Source: Thermocrinis sp.
GTDB taxonomy: Bacteria > Aquificota > Aquificia > Aquificales > Aquificaceae
Assembly: GCA_009903855.1 (NCBI GenBank)
Contig: WYEK01000085.1
Location: 1-42,178 of the forward strand
Length of the DNA: 42,178 nucleotides
Direction: 5' to 3'
This document shows, in pieces, positions 12,192-21,746 of this stretch (positions within the stretch are counted from its first letter, which is position 1; every line of letters begins with the position of its first letter). Position numbers and translations under genes: made by a program. A model generated the notes under the pieces. That model was not told the DNA's origin. It ran no database searches and saw only the letters and a program-made list of their open reading frames with translations.

Positions 12192-12634
12192 GCGACCACC
12201 TCGCAGGTACCGCCTGCTTTTTCAATCTTTTCTTTAGCACTTTGAGAAAAGGCGTGGGCTTTTACCACAAGCCTCTTGGTTAGCTCTCCATCACCCAGTA
12301 TCTTCACTGGCATTCCCTTTTTCACAAGTCCCTTCTCTAAGAGCTTTTCCGGTGTGACTTCCTCACCCTCGGAGAAGTATCTTTCTAAGGTCTTTACATT
12401 CACCACCGAGTACTCAATCCTGTTGGGACTTCTAAAGCCCCTCTTTGGGATCCTCTTGTGGAGGGGTGTTTGACCACCCTCGAACCAGGAAGGAAGCTTT
12501 CTGTCTCCGGACCTGCTCTTTTGTCCTTTGTGTCCCCTGCCCGCAGTCTTTCCATGACCGGAACCTGGACCTCTACCTACCCTTTTCCTTTCCTTTGTGG
12601 CACCTGGGTTTGGTGCAAGTTCATGCAGTTTCAT
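12188..12634 (-). CDS. rplO: 50S ribosomal protein L15
   Basis: [41 protein letters not shown]. Confidence 0.97.
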
Positions 12635-12815
12635 CTTTTACCTCCTCCACTTCTACAAGGTAATGGGCTACTCTTATGTTGCCCCTGACCATAGGGTTGT
12701 CCTCAAGCACCCTTTCATCTCCCACTTTTCTTAGACCCAAGCTTTTAACTGCCTTTATGTGTTTTTCTGGCTTTCCTGCTAAACCTCTAACCAAACGCAC
12801 CCTTAACTTTCCCAT
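12621..12815 (-). CDS. rpmD: 50S ribosomal protein L30
   Basis: [58 protein letters not shown]. Confidence 0.95.
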   Translation of the reverse strand: MGKLRVRLVRGLAGKPEKHIKAVKSLGLRKVGDERVLEDNPMVRGNIRVAHYLVEVEEVKDETA

Positions 12816-12817
12816 CT

Positions 12818-13393
12818 TTAAACCCTCGCATAAAGTTTGTATCTTTTTCTCAGTTCCTCTTCGCTTATGCCTCTGAGTTTTGCCTCTTCCTCAAGGGTGG
12901 TTAGCTTTAAGAGGGCATCAAAGACCGCCCTTACCACGTTGTTGGGGTTGGTGGAACCCAAGATCTTTGTCAGCACATCCGTATATCCTGCCAGTTCAAA
13001 GATGGGTTTTGCAGCACCACCCGCCACTATACCCGTTCCCCTTCTAGCTGGCATAACCTTTATCATCGTAGGACCATAATGCCCTATCACATCGTGGGGA
13101 ACAGTCCCCTCTACTATAGGTACCCTTATTATGTGCTTTTTGCCATCCTCTATTGCCTTTGCTATGGCTATAGGCACTTCCCTTGCCTTTCCAAGACCAA
13201 AGCCCACAAAGCCTCTCCTGTCTCCCACTATTACCAGAGCACTAAAAGAGAACCTCTTTCCACCCTTTGTAACCCTCGTAGTCCTTTTGGCGTATATGAG
13301 ACGCTCTTCCAGTTGAAGTTGATCTTGGATTTCAAGAATGTTCTGCTCCTTTCTTCTTTCGTCAATCAGCCTTTCAATGGATACACCACCCAT
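12818..13393 (-). CDS. rpsE: 30S ribosomal protein S5
   Basis: KGGKRFSFSALVIVGDRRGFVGFGLGKAREVPIAIAKAIEDGKK; PARRGTGIVAGGAAKPIFELAG. Confidence 0.97.
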   Translation of the reverse strand: MGGVSIERLIDERRKEQNILEIQDQLQLEERLIYAKRTTRVTKGGKRFSFSALVIVGDRRGFVGFGLGKAREVPIAIAKAIEDGKKHIIRVPIVEGTVPHDVIGHYGPTMIKVMPARRGTGIVAGGAAKPIFELAGYTDVLTKILGSTNPNNVVRAVFDALLKLTTLEEEAKLRGISEEELRKRYKLYARV

Positions 13394-13408
13394 CTTAGCC
13401 TCCTTTTT

Positions 13409-13780
13409 TCAGAACTCTAAACCAAGCTCTCTGCATTTATCTGCAAAGGCTTTAATTTTACCATGATATAAGAATCCACCCCTGTCAAAGACCACCTTCT
13501 TTATACCCTTTTCCAAAGCCTTTTTAACCAGAAGTTCCGCAACCTTTTGCACGTCCTCTATGGACTTTCCACCTCTCTTGCCTGTAAGCTGGACATAGTC
13601 CCGGTCTATGGAGGAAGCAGAAACCAACGTCCTTCCAGTGGTGTCGTCTATGATTTGCGCATAAAAGGCAGTTAGACTTCTATATACACAGAGCCTGGGC
13701 CTTTCTGGAGTACCAAAGATCTTCTTTCTTATTCTCTTATGCCTTCTTTCTCTTCTTTCATGTCTGCTTAACTTTGCCAT
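13409..13780 (-). CDS. rplR: 50S ribosomal protein L18
   Basis: [39 protein letters not shown]...[28 protein letters not shown]. Confidence 0.97.
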   Translation of the reverse strand: MAKLSRHERRERRHKRIRKKIFGTPERPRLCVYRSLTAFYAQIIDDTTGRTLVSASSIDRDYVQLTGKRGGKSIEDVQKVAELLVKKALEKGIKKVVFDRGGFLYHGKIKAFADKCRELGLEF

Positions 13781-13798
13781 TTTCCTTTACCTCCTTAC

Positions 13799-14356
13799 TT
13801 ATTTACCCTTTCCGCCTTTGCCCTTTCCTGCAGCTTTACCTGCCTTGAGTCTTAGTTGCTCTCCTTCATACCTTATACCTTTACCCTTGTAGGCGTCGGG
13901 CTTCCTGAAGGCTCTTATCTCCGCTGCCACTTGCCCTACTCTCTGCTTGTCAACACCACTGACGTAAATTTTGTTCTCCTTGACTTCTATCTTCACATCG
14001 TTGGGTATGGGATATACAACCGGGTGAGAGTAGCCCAAGTTCAACTCTAAGTTGTTCCCTTTTACCGCTGCCCTGTATCCCAAACCCACTATCTCAAGGA
14101 CCACCGTATAGCCTTCCGTTACACCTTTAATCATGTTCCTTATGAGTGCAGCCATGGTGCCATGAATTGCCCTGTGAAAGGGTGCATCGGAGGGCCTTTC
14201 CAACTTTATATGATTGTTTTCTATGCTCAGCTTTATGTCCGGGTGGATGGCCAAAGAGAGTTTACCCTTTGGTCCTTCTACGTTTAAAACACCGTTAGTG
14301 TAATTTACCTTTACATTGCTGGGTATTTCTATGGGCTTTTTACCTATCCTTGACAT
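13799..14356 (-). CDS. rplF: 50S ribosomal protein L6
   Basis: [17 protein letters not shown]...[25 protein letters not shown]. Confidence 0.97.
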   Translation of the reverse strand: MSRIGKKPIEIPSNVKVNYTNGVLNVEGPKGKLSLAIHPDIKLSIENNHIKLERPSDAPFHRAIHGTMAALIRNMIKGVTEGYTVVLEIVGLGYRAAVKGNNLELNLGYSHPVVYPIPNDVKIEVKENKIYVSGVDKQRVGQVAAEIRAFRKPDAYKGKGIRYEGEQLRLKAGKAAGKGKGGKGK

Positions 14357-14364
14357 GGCTCACC

Positions 14365-14775
14365 TCACCATACATAGGCTATTACCTCTCCACCTTTGCC
14401 GAGCTTTCTTGCTTCATGATCTGTTATTACGCCCGCATCGGTGGAGAGTATGGCGATTCCAAGACCTTTCCGGACATGGGGCACCAAATGCTTTGGCACA
14501 TAGATCCTTCTGCCGGGTTTGGAAACCTTAACCAGTCCCCTTATTACGCTCTTGGTCTTTTTGGGGTCCGCGTACTTTAGATAAATCCTGAGCTTATATT
14601 GGGTGCCCTTTCTGTGCTCCTCCGAGTCAAGCCTTTCCCACTTGAGAATGTATCCTTCTCTTTGTAAAACGTTTAGGATAGCCTCCTTTAGCTTAGAAGA
14701 TGGAACATCCACATAATCCTTTCTTCTCATTATGGCGTTTCTTATGGCTGAGAACATATCCGCTACTGGGTCCAT
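14365..14775 (-). CDS. rpsH: 30S ribosomal protein S8
   Basis: DPVADMFSAIRNAIMRRKDYVDVPSSKLK...GLGIAILSTDAGVITDHEARKLGKGGEVIAYVW. Confidence 0.97.
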   Translation of the reverse strand: MDPVADMFSAIRNAIMRRKDYVDVPSSKLKEAILNVLQREGYILKWERLDSEEHRKGTQYKLRIYLKYADPKKTKSVIRGLVKVSKPGRRIYVPKHLVPHVRKGLGIAILSTDAGVITDHEARKLGKGGEVIAYVW

Positions 14776-14787
14776 CTTTCAACCTCC

Positions 14788-14976
14788 TTACCAACTGGCT
14801 TTTCTCACGCCGGGGAGCTCTCCCCTAAGGGCATGCTCTCTAAAGCAGAGCCTGCACATGCCAAAGTATCTTATAAAACCCCTAGGCCTTCCACAAAGGG
14901 GGCATCTGTTCTTCCGCCTAACCTCATACTTTGGAAAGTGCTTAATATCCTTTGCAACCTTTGCCTTTCTAGCCAT
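14788..14976 (-). CDS. rpsN: 30S ribosomal protein S14 type Z (zinc-binding)
   Basis: [38 protein letters not shown]. Confidence 0.97.
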   Translation of the reverse strand: MARKAKVAKDIKHFPKYEVRRKNRCPLCGRPRGFIRYFGMCRLCFREHALRGELPGVRKASW

Positions 14977-14985
14977 CTTTACCTC

Positions 14986-15549
14986 CTAAAAACTCCTTAT
15001 TGGTAAGCCCAATAGGGCTAACAGCCAAAGGGCTTCTTCGTCCGTTTCTGCTGTAGTGTGAATGATTATATCCATACCTCTTATGGCGTCCACCTTTTCG
15101 TAGTCTATCTCTGGGAAGACAATCTGCTCCGCAATGCCAAAGGCGTAGTTTCCTCTACCGTCAAAGGACCTTGGGTTAAGACCCTTAAAGTCCTTTACCC
15201 TTGGCAGGGCAACGGATATGAGCTTGTCCAAGAAGTCCCACATCCTTTCTTTGCGGAGGGTAACCTTTAGACCTACGGGCATACCCTTTCTGAGCTTAAA
15301 GCCTGCCTCAGACTTTTTAGCTCTCCTTACTGCGGGCTGTTGTCCCGTTATAGCCCTCAGGTCTTCCATAGCCCTTTCTAAGTACTTTATGTCCTTGACC
15401 GCTTCACCCACGCCCATATTGACCACTATCTTTACCAGCTTGGGCACTTCCATAGGGTTTTTGTACCCAAATCGTGCTATCAGCTTGGGGACTACCTCGT
15501 CCTTGTATTTCTGATAGAGTCTTGGTACATATTTAGTTCCCACACTCAT
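14986..15549 (-). CDS. rplE: 50S ribosomal protein L5
   Basis: [19 protein letters not shown]...[30 protein letters not shown]-type C-terminus. Confidence 0.97.
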   Translation of the reverse strand: MSVGTKYVPRLYQKYKDEVVPKLIARFGYKNPMEVPKLVKIVVNMGVGEAVKDIKYLERAMEDLRAITGQQPAVRRAKKSEAGFKLRKGMPVGLKVTLRKERMWDFLDKLISVALPRVKDFKGLNPRSFDGRGNYAFGIAEQIVFPEIDYEKVDAIRGMDIIIHTTAETDEEALWLLALLGLPIRSF

Positions 15550-15896
15550 TTTTTAACCCTCTCTCGGACTAAGTCTATGTTTTCACCACATTTTTTGCAG
15601 AACCTGTATTTTCTCAGTGTGTCTCCTTCTTGCACGACTCTAAAACCCACCCTCGTAGGCTTTCCACATTTGGGACACACCAACATCACATTGCTTATGT
15701 GTATGGGTGCCTCAAACTCGTATATACCACCTTCTCTCACACCGGGAATTGCCTTCACGTGCTTTTTAACCAAGTTAACATTCTTGACAACCACCCTGTT
15801 TTCTTTCCTGAGCACTTTTATAACCTCACCGGTTTTTCCCTTTTCCTTTCCTCTCATTACAACCACTGTATCACCCTTTTTGATCTTTGCCGCCAT
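15546..15896 (-). CDS. rplX: 50S ribosomal protein L24 (with four-Cys ribbon)
   Basis: [25 protein letters not shown]...[36 protein letters not shown]. Confidence 0.95.
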   Translation of the reverse strand: MAAKIKKGDTVVVMRGKEKGKTGEVIKVLRKENRVVVKNVNLVKKHVKAIPGVREGGIYEFEAPIHISNVMLVCPKCGKPTRVGFRVVQEGDTLRKYRFCKKCGENIDLVRERVKK

Positions 15897-16261
15897 TAGA
15901 CCACCTCCGGTGCAAGGGACGCAAGCTTAGTAAATCCTCTATTTCTGACTTCCCTTGCTATGGGTCCCAGTATTCTGGTGCCCAAGGGCTCTCCGTACTG
16001 GTTGAGTAGGACCACCGCGTTGTCGTCAAACTTTATGTAGCTACCGTCTGGTCTTCTGATTTCCTTCTTGGTCCTGACCACCACTGCCCTATATATATTG
16101 CCCTTCTTGGCGGGGCTGTTGGGGGCTGCTTCCTTAACGGTCACTGTGACCACATCCCCAGGAACCGCATACTTCCTTGGGGCATAGGGTATGCCTATCA
16201 CTTGAACCTTCTTAGCACCTGAATTGTCTGCAACATTACAATAAGTCTGCCTCTGTATCAT
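15896..16261 (-). CDS. rplN: 50S ribosomal protein L14
   Basis: [24 protein letters not shown]...[28 protein letters not shown]. Confidence 0.98.
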   Translation of the reverse strand: MIQRQTYCNVADNSGAKKVQVIGIPYAPRKYAVPGDVVTVTVKEAAPNSPAKKGNIYRAVVVRTKKEIRRPDGSYIKFDDNAVVLLNQYGEPLGTRILGPIAREVRNRGFTKLASLAPEVV

Positions 16262-16291
16262 GGCTTCTCTCCTGAATAAGTGAGACTATTA

Positions 16292-16320
16292 ATTATATCA
16301 GAAAAATTTCAAGTTTGCAA
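16292..16320 (-). promoter_or_regulatory. Predicted sigma70-type promoter for the rplN-led operon
   Basis: On minus: TTGCAA (16315-16320), 17-nt spacer, TATAAT (16292-16297), upstream of rplN start. Confidence 0.65.
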
Positions 16321-16333
16321 AAAATCCACCAAA

Positions 16334-16361
16334 CTATCTACATAGATAGAGATTCTCTATC
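16334..16361 (-). terminator. Overlapping inverted repeats at the hslO stop codon, possible weak terminator
   Basis: CTATCTACATAGATAG (16334-16349) and GATAGAGATTCTCTATC (16345-16361) share one arm; T-rich tract follows on minus. Confidence 0.3.
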
Positions 16362-17204
16362 AAAGCGATATACTCTTCCACAGAAGTTGCAGACCACTTC
16401 TGCTGGACCCTCCGCGAGTATTTCTTCTATTTCCTCCATGCTCAGAAGGCTAAGGCTTGCTTTGGCAATCTCTTCGTTGCAGGGGCAATAATACTCGATC
16501 TCCTTCAGACCCACGATCCTGGGCTTCATATCCCCGATGAGCCCTTCCAGAAACTCCTCCGGTCTCTTCCCCAAGGAAAGGATTTGAGAATAGGGAGGCA
16601 GTTCTCTGACCCTTTTGAGAAGCAACTCTTCAACCTTTGGGCTCGTACCACCCATAGTTTGGATCATGTAAGCGCCCGCGTGCTTGACGCTTCCGTCCTC
16701 CTTTAAAACAACGCCTAAGTCTAAGGCAGTTTTTATTTGCTCAGACTGTTCAAAGTAATACAGAAGGTTTTCCCTTATGCTCTTGCTAACTACTGGGATT
16801 ATGCTGGTGTATGGAGTACCCATACGGAGTTCTTTAACTACGGTTATGGTTTCCTCCTCTTCTTGACCTCCTTTGCTAATAAAGCCCCTTACCCTACCCA
16901 TACCGTCTGCCTCTGCCACCAGGGAATACTCTGGAGTGCTTAGCTTCAAAAGCACCTTCTGAGGACTTCCGTGCTTTAGAAGGGAGGAGAGGATTAAAGC
17001 AGACAGGAGCCATTCACCAAGTAAAATGGTGGAGCCGGGGTCCAACTGATGGACCCTTCTGGCAGTTTCTACTACCCTGTCCGCTTTTATAACATAGACC
17101 CTTATGGGTTCCTCTTTTGGAACCGCTATAACCGCATAGTCTCTCTCTTCAAAGTAGTTTCTCAGGTCCTCTTTGGTTTGCTGGTCTAAATCCCTATACA
17201 GCAT
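16338..17204 (-). CDS. hslO: Hsp33 redox-regulated chaperone
   Basis: GGTSPKVEELLLKRV; C-terminal YYCPCNEE...VVCNFCGRVYRF (CXC + CXXC zinc switch). Confidence 0.93.
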   Translation of the reverse strand: MLYRDLDQQTKEDLRNYFEERDYAVIAVPKEEPIRVYVIKADRVVETARRVHQLDPGSTILLGEWLLSALILSSLLKHGSPQKVLLKLSTPEYSLVAEADGMGRVRGFISKGGQEEEETITVVKELRMGTPYTSIIPVVSKSIRENLLYYFEQSEQIKTALDLGVVLKEDGSVKHAGAYMIQTMGGTSPKVEELLLKRVRELPPYSQILSLGKRPEEFLEGLIGDMKPRIVGLKEIEYYCPCNEEIAKASLSLLSMEEIEEILAEGPAEVVCNFCGRVYRFDRESLSM

Positions 17205-17225
17205 AAGGAATGAATATAAGCTCTT

Positions 17226-19094
17226 TTATAGGGTCTTGCCCTCTATCACATCAGCACCATTACCGCCTTCCTTCTTTTCCGCAGATTGATATATGTATCC
17301 ACCCACCTTTCCAGCAACATCAAGCACCCTCTCTGTAGCCTTCCTTATCTCATCAATGTCCTGGGACTCTGCAAAGACCTTTTTGCCCTCTTGGATAACT
17401 TTTTCCGCCTCTGAGACAATGTCTGAAGGCAGTTTGTCCCTGTTTTCTCTGAGGACTTTCTCTAAGTTGTAAAGGTGCATGTCCAGTTGGTTCTTAGCTT
17501 CAATAAGTTCTTTCTTTTTCCTGTCTTCCTCTTCGTGCATTTGGGCTTCTCTGATGATTCTTTCTATGTCCTCTTGGGTGAGTCCAGAGGAGGGTTGAAT
17601 CCTTATGGACTGTTCCTTACCAGTTCCAAGGTCTCTGGCGGTCACGTGAAGTATACCATCCACGTCTATGTCAAAGCAAACCTCTATCTTTGGTACTCCC
17701 CTTGGTGCGGGTGGTATACCCGTCAGGTAGAACTTACCCAAAGATTTGTTGTCCTTTGCCAAGGGCCTTTCGCCTTGTAGGACGTGGATTTCCACCTGTG
17801 TTTGATAGTCTTCAACGGTAGTGAATATCTCGCACTTTTTGTACGGAATGGGTGTGTTTCTTGGGATCAGAACGGTCATAACTCCACCATAGGTTTCCAC
17901 TCCCAATGAAAGGGGTGTTACGTCCACGAGAAGTATTTCCTTTACCTGACCGGAGAGTATGCCTGCCTGTATGGCAGCACCTACCGCAACCACTTCATCA
18001 GGGTGCACGCCCTTGTGAGGTTCTTTTCCAAAGAATTCTCTTATTCTTTGCTGGACCAGGGGAATGCGAGTAGAACCACCCACAAGTACTACATCATCTA
18101 TGTCTTCGGGTCTGAGCTTGGCATCCTTCAAAGCCTTCTCTACGATCTCCATAGTCCTATCCACCAGGTCCTTGATCATCTCCTCAAGCCTTGCCCTGGT
18201 CAGCTTTTTCTGTAGGTGCAAGGGTTGATTGGTGGATGGGTCTATTGTAATAAAGGGTAGGTTGATCTCCGTTTCAAGCTTAAAGGAGAGCTCCTTTTTG
18301 GCTTGCTCGGAGGCGTCTTTTAGCCTTTGCAGGGCGGTTTTGTCCTTTCTTAGGTCTATGCCAGTTTCTTTCTTAAATTCCTCTATAAGCCATTCCATTA
18401 TCCTCTCGTCTATGTTGGCACCACCCAAATGGGTATCTCCCGCGGTTGCCTTTACCTCTATAACACCATCTCCACCCTCAAGGATGGATACGTCAAAGGT
18501 ACCACCACCAAAGTCATAGACCAGTATTCTTACATCGCTTTTCTTGTCAAGCCCGTAGGCAAGAGCTGCGGCGGTGGGTTCGTTGAGTATTCTGAGAACC
18601 TCAAGCCCTGCAATCTTACCTGCATCCTTGGTAGCCTGTCTTTGCCTTTCGTTAAAGTAAGCGGGCACTGTTATAACCGCCTTGGTGATCTTCTCTCCCA
18701 AGTAGGCTTCTGCAGCTTCCTTTAGCTTTTTGAGAACCAGAGCACCCACCTCCTCTGGGCGGACCTTTCTTCCAAGGTTAGGGATCTCAAAGCTTGCGTC
18801 TCCCTTTTCGTCCGGAACAACTCTGTAGGAAACCCTCTTTGCTTCGTCTATAACCTCTTCATACTTCCTTCCTATGAACCTCTTTGATTCATAAACGGTA
18901 TTCTCGGGGTCCAAAATGGCACGTCTTTTGGCAGGCTCACCCACCAATATTTCCTTCTCCTTTGTCCAAGATACAACGGAGGGGGTAAGCCTTGAACCCT
19001 CCTGATTTTGTATAACCACAGGCTCATCGCCTATCATAACAGCCACAACGGAGTTGGTAGTTCCCAAGTCAATGCCTATGACCTTCTCCGCCAT
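17226..19094 (-). CDS. dnaK: Molecular chaperone DnaK (Hsp70)
   Basis: [64 protein letters not shown]. Confidence 0.98.
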   Translation of the reverse strand: MAEKVIGIDLGTTNSVVAVMIGDEPVVIQNQEGSRLTPSVVSWTKEKEILVGEPAKRRAILDPENTVYESKRFIGRKYEEVIDEAKRVSYRVVPDEKGDASFEIPNLGRKVRPEEVGALVLKKLKEAAEAYLGEKITKAVITVPAYFNERQRQATKDAGKIAGLEVLRILNEPTAAALAYGLDKKSDVRILVYDFGGGTFDVSILEGGDGVIEVKATAGDTHLGGANIDERIMEWLIEEFKKETGIDLRKDKTALQRLKDASEQAKKELSFKLETEINLPFITIDPSTNQPLHLQKKLTRARLEEMIKDLVDRTMEIVEKALKDAKLRPEDIDDVVLVGGSTRIPLVQQRIREFFGKEPHKGVHPDEVVAVGAAIQAGILSGQVKEILLVDVTPLSLGVETYGGVMTVLIPRNTPIPYKKCEIFTTVEDYQTQVEIHVLQGERPLAKDNKSLGKFYLTGIPPAPRGVPKIEVCFDIDVDGILHVTARDLGTGKEQSIRIQPSSGLTQEDIERIIREAQMHEEEDRKKKELIEAKNQLDMHLYNLEKVLRENRDKLPSDIVSEAEKVIQEGKKVFAESQDIDEIRKATERVLDVAGKVGGYIYQSAEKKEGGNGADVIEGKTL

Positions 19095-19116
19095 CTTTAC
19101 ACCTCCTTATCTTTAT

Positions 19117-19145
19117 AGTTTAAAACTTTAGTCCATTTTTGTCAA
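19117..19145 (-). promoter_or_regulatory. Predicted sigma70-type promoter for dnaK
   Basis: On minus: TTGACA (19140-19145), 17-nt spacer, TAAACT (19117-19122). Confidence 0.55.
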
Positions 19146-19162
19146 GTTTTTTATGTATGCTT

Positions 19163-19220
19163 TTTTAAAATACAGACCAAGAAGTATATCCCGATTAGGG
19201 AGTTTTTGGACTAGCCTCAG
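19163..19220 (+). repeat. Dispersed repeat copy A
   Basis: TTTTAAAATACA...CCCGATTAGGGAGTTTTTGGACTAGCCTCAG; shares TAAAATACA..CCC..TAGGGA.TTT....AGCCTCA with copy B. Confidence 0.4.
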
Positions 19221-19262
19221 ATGCGTAGTTTGCTAAAATAAATAATGTGGGAGGTATCCGCT

Positions 19263-19694
19263 ATGGACGACAAGGAACTTATAAAGAGGATTATGGAAGA
19301 GGTTAAAGATGAGAGGTTGAGGGAGGAGTTGCTTGCTTTAGTGGTGGAGAAGAATAAAAAGAAAGAGGACACAAAGCAGGAAGAGGAAAAGCCCATAGAC
19401 TATGTGGCAAGGCAGGAAATACTTTTGGGAGCCACCGAAGGAGTGGCTAAGGTGGAGTGGTGGATTGGGTATATCATTTCCATAGTTCTTATTTTGGTGG
19501 GAAGTTTAGGTCCTCTTGGCCTTCTTGGCTATATTCTTGCCCCTGATGAGAAAATGGATAGAGATGCTCAAGCTGGCATTATACTTCTCTCTGCTCTATT
19601 TATAATAGGGCTTGGAATGTTTTTCTCCCTTCGTAGTGGCAAAAGGGAGTATGAGAAGCTAAAACGCAAAGAAGAAAATCAAGGGCAATCTTAA
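19263..19694 (+). CDS. Hypothetical membrane protein, N-terminal charged region plus about 2 TM segments
   Basis: Start chosen at ATG 19263 behind GGGAGGT (supplied ORF begins 19245); MDDKELIKRIMEEVKDERL...WWIGYIISIVLILVGSLGPLGLLGYIL. Confidence 0.6.
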   Translation: MDDKELIKRIMEEVKDERLREELLALVVEKNKKKEDTKQEEEKPIDYVARQEILLGATEGVAKVEWWIGYIISIVLILVGSLGPLGLLGYILAPDEKMDRDAQAGIILLSALFIIGLGMFFSLRSGKREYEKLKRKEENQGQS

Positions 19695-19751
19695 GGCTCT
19701 CTTTCAGACAAAAACCCAAACTTAGTTAGTCGTATTCCTGCGCTCGGCGGG

Positions 19752-19916
19752 CTTATATTTAAACCTATGGAGACAAAAACCCAAAATCTAAAAGAACTTT
19801 ATGAAAAGGACTTTTATCTGTGGGTACAGGAAAATCTCAGACTTCTCAAAAACAAAGAATATGACCTCGTAGATTGGGAGAACCTTCTGGAGGAGATAGA
19901 GGATATGGGACAGAGG
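19752..19916 (+). repeat. Direct repeat copy 1: 5' segment of first DUF29 gene plus 15 bp upstream
   Basis: 165 bp with 5 differences from 20276-20440 (offset 524 bp). Confidence 0.95.
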
Positions 19917-20273
19917 CACTATGAAGCTATGGTTAGCTATATGGCGGTAATTATGGAACATATCTATAAGTGGGAAAACTATAGGGAGTCCGCTTATATG
20001 GGTAGCGGGTGGAAGAAAAGCATCATTAACGCAAGAACGAAGATGCTAAAACTCTTCAAGGGTGCGCCTTCCCTTAAAGCGAAGGCTCAGGAAAAAGAAA
20101 CCTTGCAACGGGCATGGGAAGATGCGGTGTTAGACTTAATAGCATGGTTTAAGGTGAATGAAAAGTTAGCCCTTAGGCACTTTGGCAGACTTCCTACAGA
20201 AAAAGACTTCCCAAAAGAGTGTCCTTATAGCTTCCAGCAGATTATGGAATACGAACCGTGGCTTAAGGAGTGA
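19767..20273 (+). CDS. DUF29 family protein, copy 1
   Basis: LYEKDFYLWVQENLRLLKNKEYDLVDWENLLEEIEDMGQ...LMEHIYKWE-type; DUF29 signature. Confidence 0.85.
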   Translation: METKTQNLKELYEKDFYLWVQENLRLLKNKEYDLVDWENLLEEIEDMGQRHYEAMVSYMAVIMEHIYKWENYRESAYMGSGWKKSIINARTKMLKLFKGAPSLKAKAQEKETLQRAWEDAVLDLIAWFKVNEKLALRHFGRLPTEKDFPKECPYSFQQIMEYEPWLKE

Positions 20274-20275
20274 GA

Positions 20276-20440
20276 CTTATATTTAAACCTATGGAGACAA
20301 AAACCCAAAATCTAAAAGAACTTTATGAAAAGGACTTTTATCTGTGGGTGCAGGAAAATCTCAGACTTCTCAAAAACAAAGAATATGACCTTGTAGACTG
20401 GGAGAACCTGTTGGAGGAGATAGAGGATATGGGACAGAGG
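20276..20440 (+). repeat. Direct repeat copy 2: 5' segment of second DUF29 gene plus 15 bp upstream
   Basis: 165 bp near-identical to 19752-19916. Confidence 0.95.
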
Positions 20441-20791
20441 TATCTGGATAGTGCAGTTAGCTTTATGGCGGTAATCTTGGAACACCTTTACAAGTGGGAA
20501 AACTTCAGATATAGAGAAGATGTAGGGCACAGCTGGATAAGTAGCATAAACAACGCAAGAAACGAACTTGATATAATCTTTGAAACATACCCAAGCATAA
20601 GGAAAAAAGCAGCAGAGGAGTTACCCACCGCTTGGCGTATTGCTGTAAAAAGGCTTGTAAGATGGTTTAAAGAAGATGAAAACCACGACCTTGCTAAAAA
20701 ATACTTTGGCAGATTTCCCACGGAAAAAGATTTCCCACAGGAATGCCCTTATACCTTTGAGCAGGTGATGGAATACGAGCCTTGGGTTTAA
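20291..20791 (+). CDS. DUF29 family protein, copy 2
   Basis: Start set to ATG 20291 by homology to copy 1 (supplied ORF uses upstream GTG 20270); identical N-terminus, diverged C-terminus. Confidence 0.85.
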   Translation: METKTQNLKELYEKDFYLWVQENLRLLKNKEYDLVDWENLLEEIEDMGQRYLDSAVSFMAVILEHLYKWENFRYREDVGHSWISSINNARNELDIIFETYPSIRKKAAEELPTAWRIAVKRLVRWFKEDENHDLAKKYFGRFPTEKDFPQECPYTFEQVMEYEPWV

Positions 20792-20835
20792 TTCCTCAAC
20801 TTCCTCAAGCACAAGGAGTTTAAAGATTGAAGAGA

Positions 20836-20859
20836 GTCCTGACGAGGGATTTTTCAAAA
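20836..20859 (+). repeat. Dispersed repeat copy D, right-end type
   Basis: GTCCTGACGAGGGATTTTTCAAAA versus GTCCTGATGAAGGATTTTTAAAA at 41083. Confidence 0.45.
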
Positions 20860-20886
20860 GAACTAAAAAACATACTTGAAACAAAA

Positions 20887-20901
20887 GCCCCCAGTGGGGG
20901 C
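20887..20901 (-). terminator. Intrinsic terminator downstream of the 20911-21732 gene
   Basis: GCCCCC-AGT-GGGGGC hairpin followed on minus by TTTTGTTT. Confidence 0.75.
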
Positions 20902-20910
20902 AAGCAATAT

Positions 20911-21732
20911 TCACTCCTTTTCTGGTTTAGAGAAAAACCTGAGGAAAGGTTGGAATATTCTGGAAAGCATGCCTTTTGGTGGCTCTTCTTGATTTTCTAC
21001 TTCCTCAGAGGTATTCACATTTCTCAGGAGAAGAACATTGCCATGATCATTTCTTAGTTTGATGTCTCCATAATAAGCCAGAAAGTATGCAGATTCAAAG
21101 GGATAGGATATTCCTTCTTTGAAACACATATTCTTGAAGTCCTGTAAGGTAAGCTCTCCGTCCATTTGAGGAAGTACTCTTTCCCTTGCGGTTTGAACGC
21201 TCTCTTCAAATCTTTCCTTTTCATCCCAAAGTTTCAAGACCGCATTAAAGCTCAAGCCCAATATCCTTGCAAGGCTACCTTCTACTCTATTGGCAAGCCT
21301 CATATCAATCACAGTGTAGCCAATTTCCCGCAACTCTTCAAAGACAGGATGGGGTTTAAGCCATTCATACCTATTTCTTTTGTAGGTTATTCTGAGATAG
21401 ATAGGCTTTAACATCGGATGCTCTGTTAAGGTAGTAAGTAGAATACTGTCATTTGTTCCTATCACAACTTTTTCTGCTTTGTGTTTGCTTGCCAGCTTGT
21501 CTATCAAGTCCATTTCAATCTTTTCCGTCTCTTCTAACTGAACACCACGACGTTCCCACAAATTACGAAGCTTTTCTCCCACCTTTTGCCAATAGTCTGC
21601 CTTAGTATTGACCGCGAAGTATATAGGCGACTCTGGAAATATTTTTCGTAGCTGCATTATAAGATGAGTTTGATCCGCTCCCAGATACCACTGGGAGTCA
21701 ATAATCATAACCTTTTTTATCTTCTTGGACAT
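20911..21732 (-). CDS. Hypothetical protein, possible NYN/PIN-like nuclease domain
   Basis: KKVMIIDSQWYLGADQ...EKIEMDLIDKLASKHKAEKVVIGTNDSILLTTL...GYTVIDM; spaced acidic residues and strand order resemble NYN. Confidence 0.4.
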   Translation of the reverse strand: MSKKIKKVMIIDSQWYLGADQTHLIMQLRKIFPESPIYFAVNTKADYWQKVGEKLRNLWERRGVQLEETEKIEMDLIDKLASKHKAEKVVIGTNDSILLTTLTEHPMLKPIYLRITYKRNRYEWLKPHPVFEELREIGYTVIDMRLANRVEGSLARILGLSFNAVLKLWDEKERFEESVQTARERVLPQMDGELTLQDFKNMCFKEGISYPFESAYFLAYYGDIKLRNDHGNVLLLRNVNTSEEVENQEEPPKGMLSRIFQPFLRFFSKPEKE

Positions 21733-21746
21733 CTTACCACCTCCCT

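Noticed and set aside
20270-20290. GTG start for the second DUF29 gene
   Set aside because: The duplicated region maps its start to ATG 20291, matching copy 1; the upstream codons are the copied leader.
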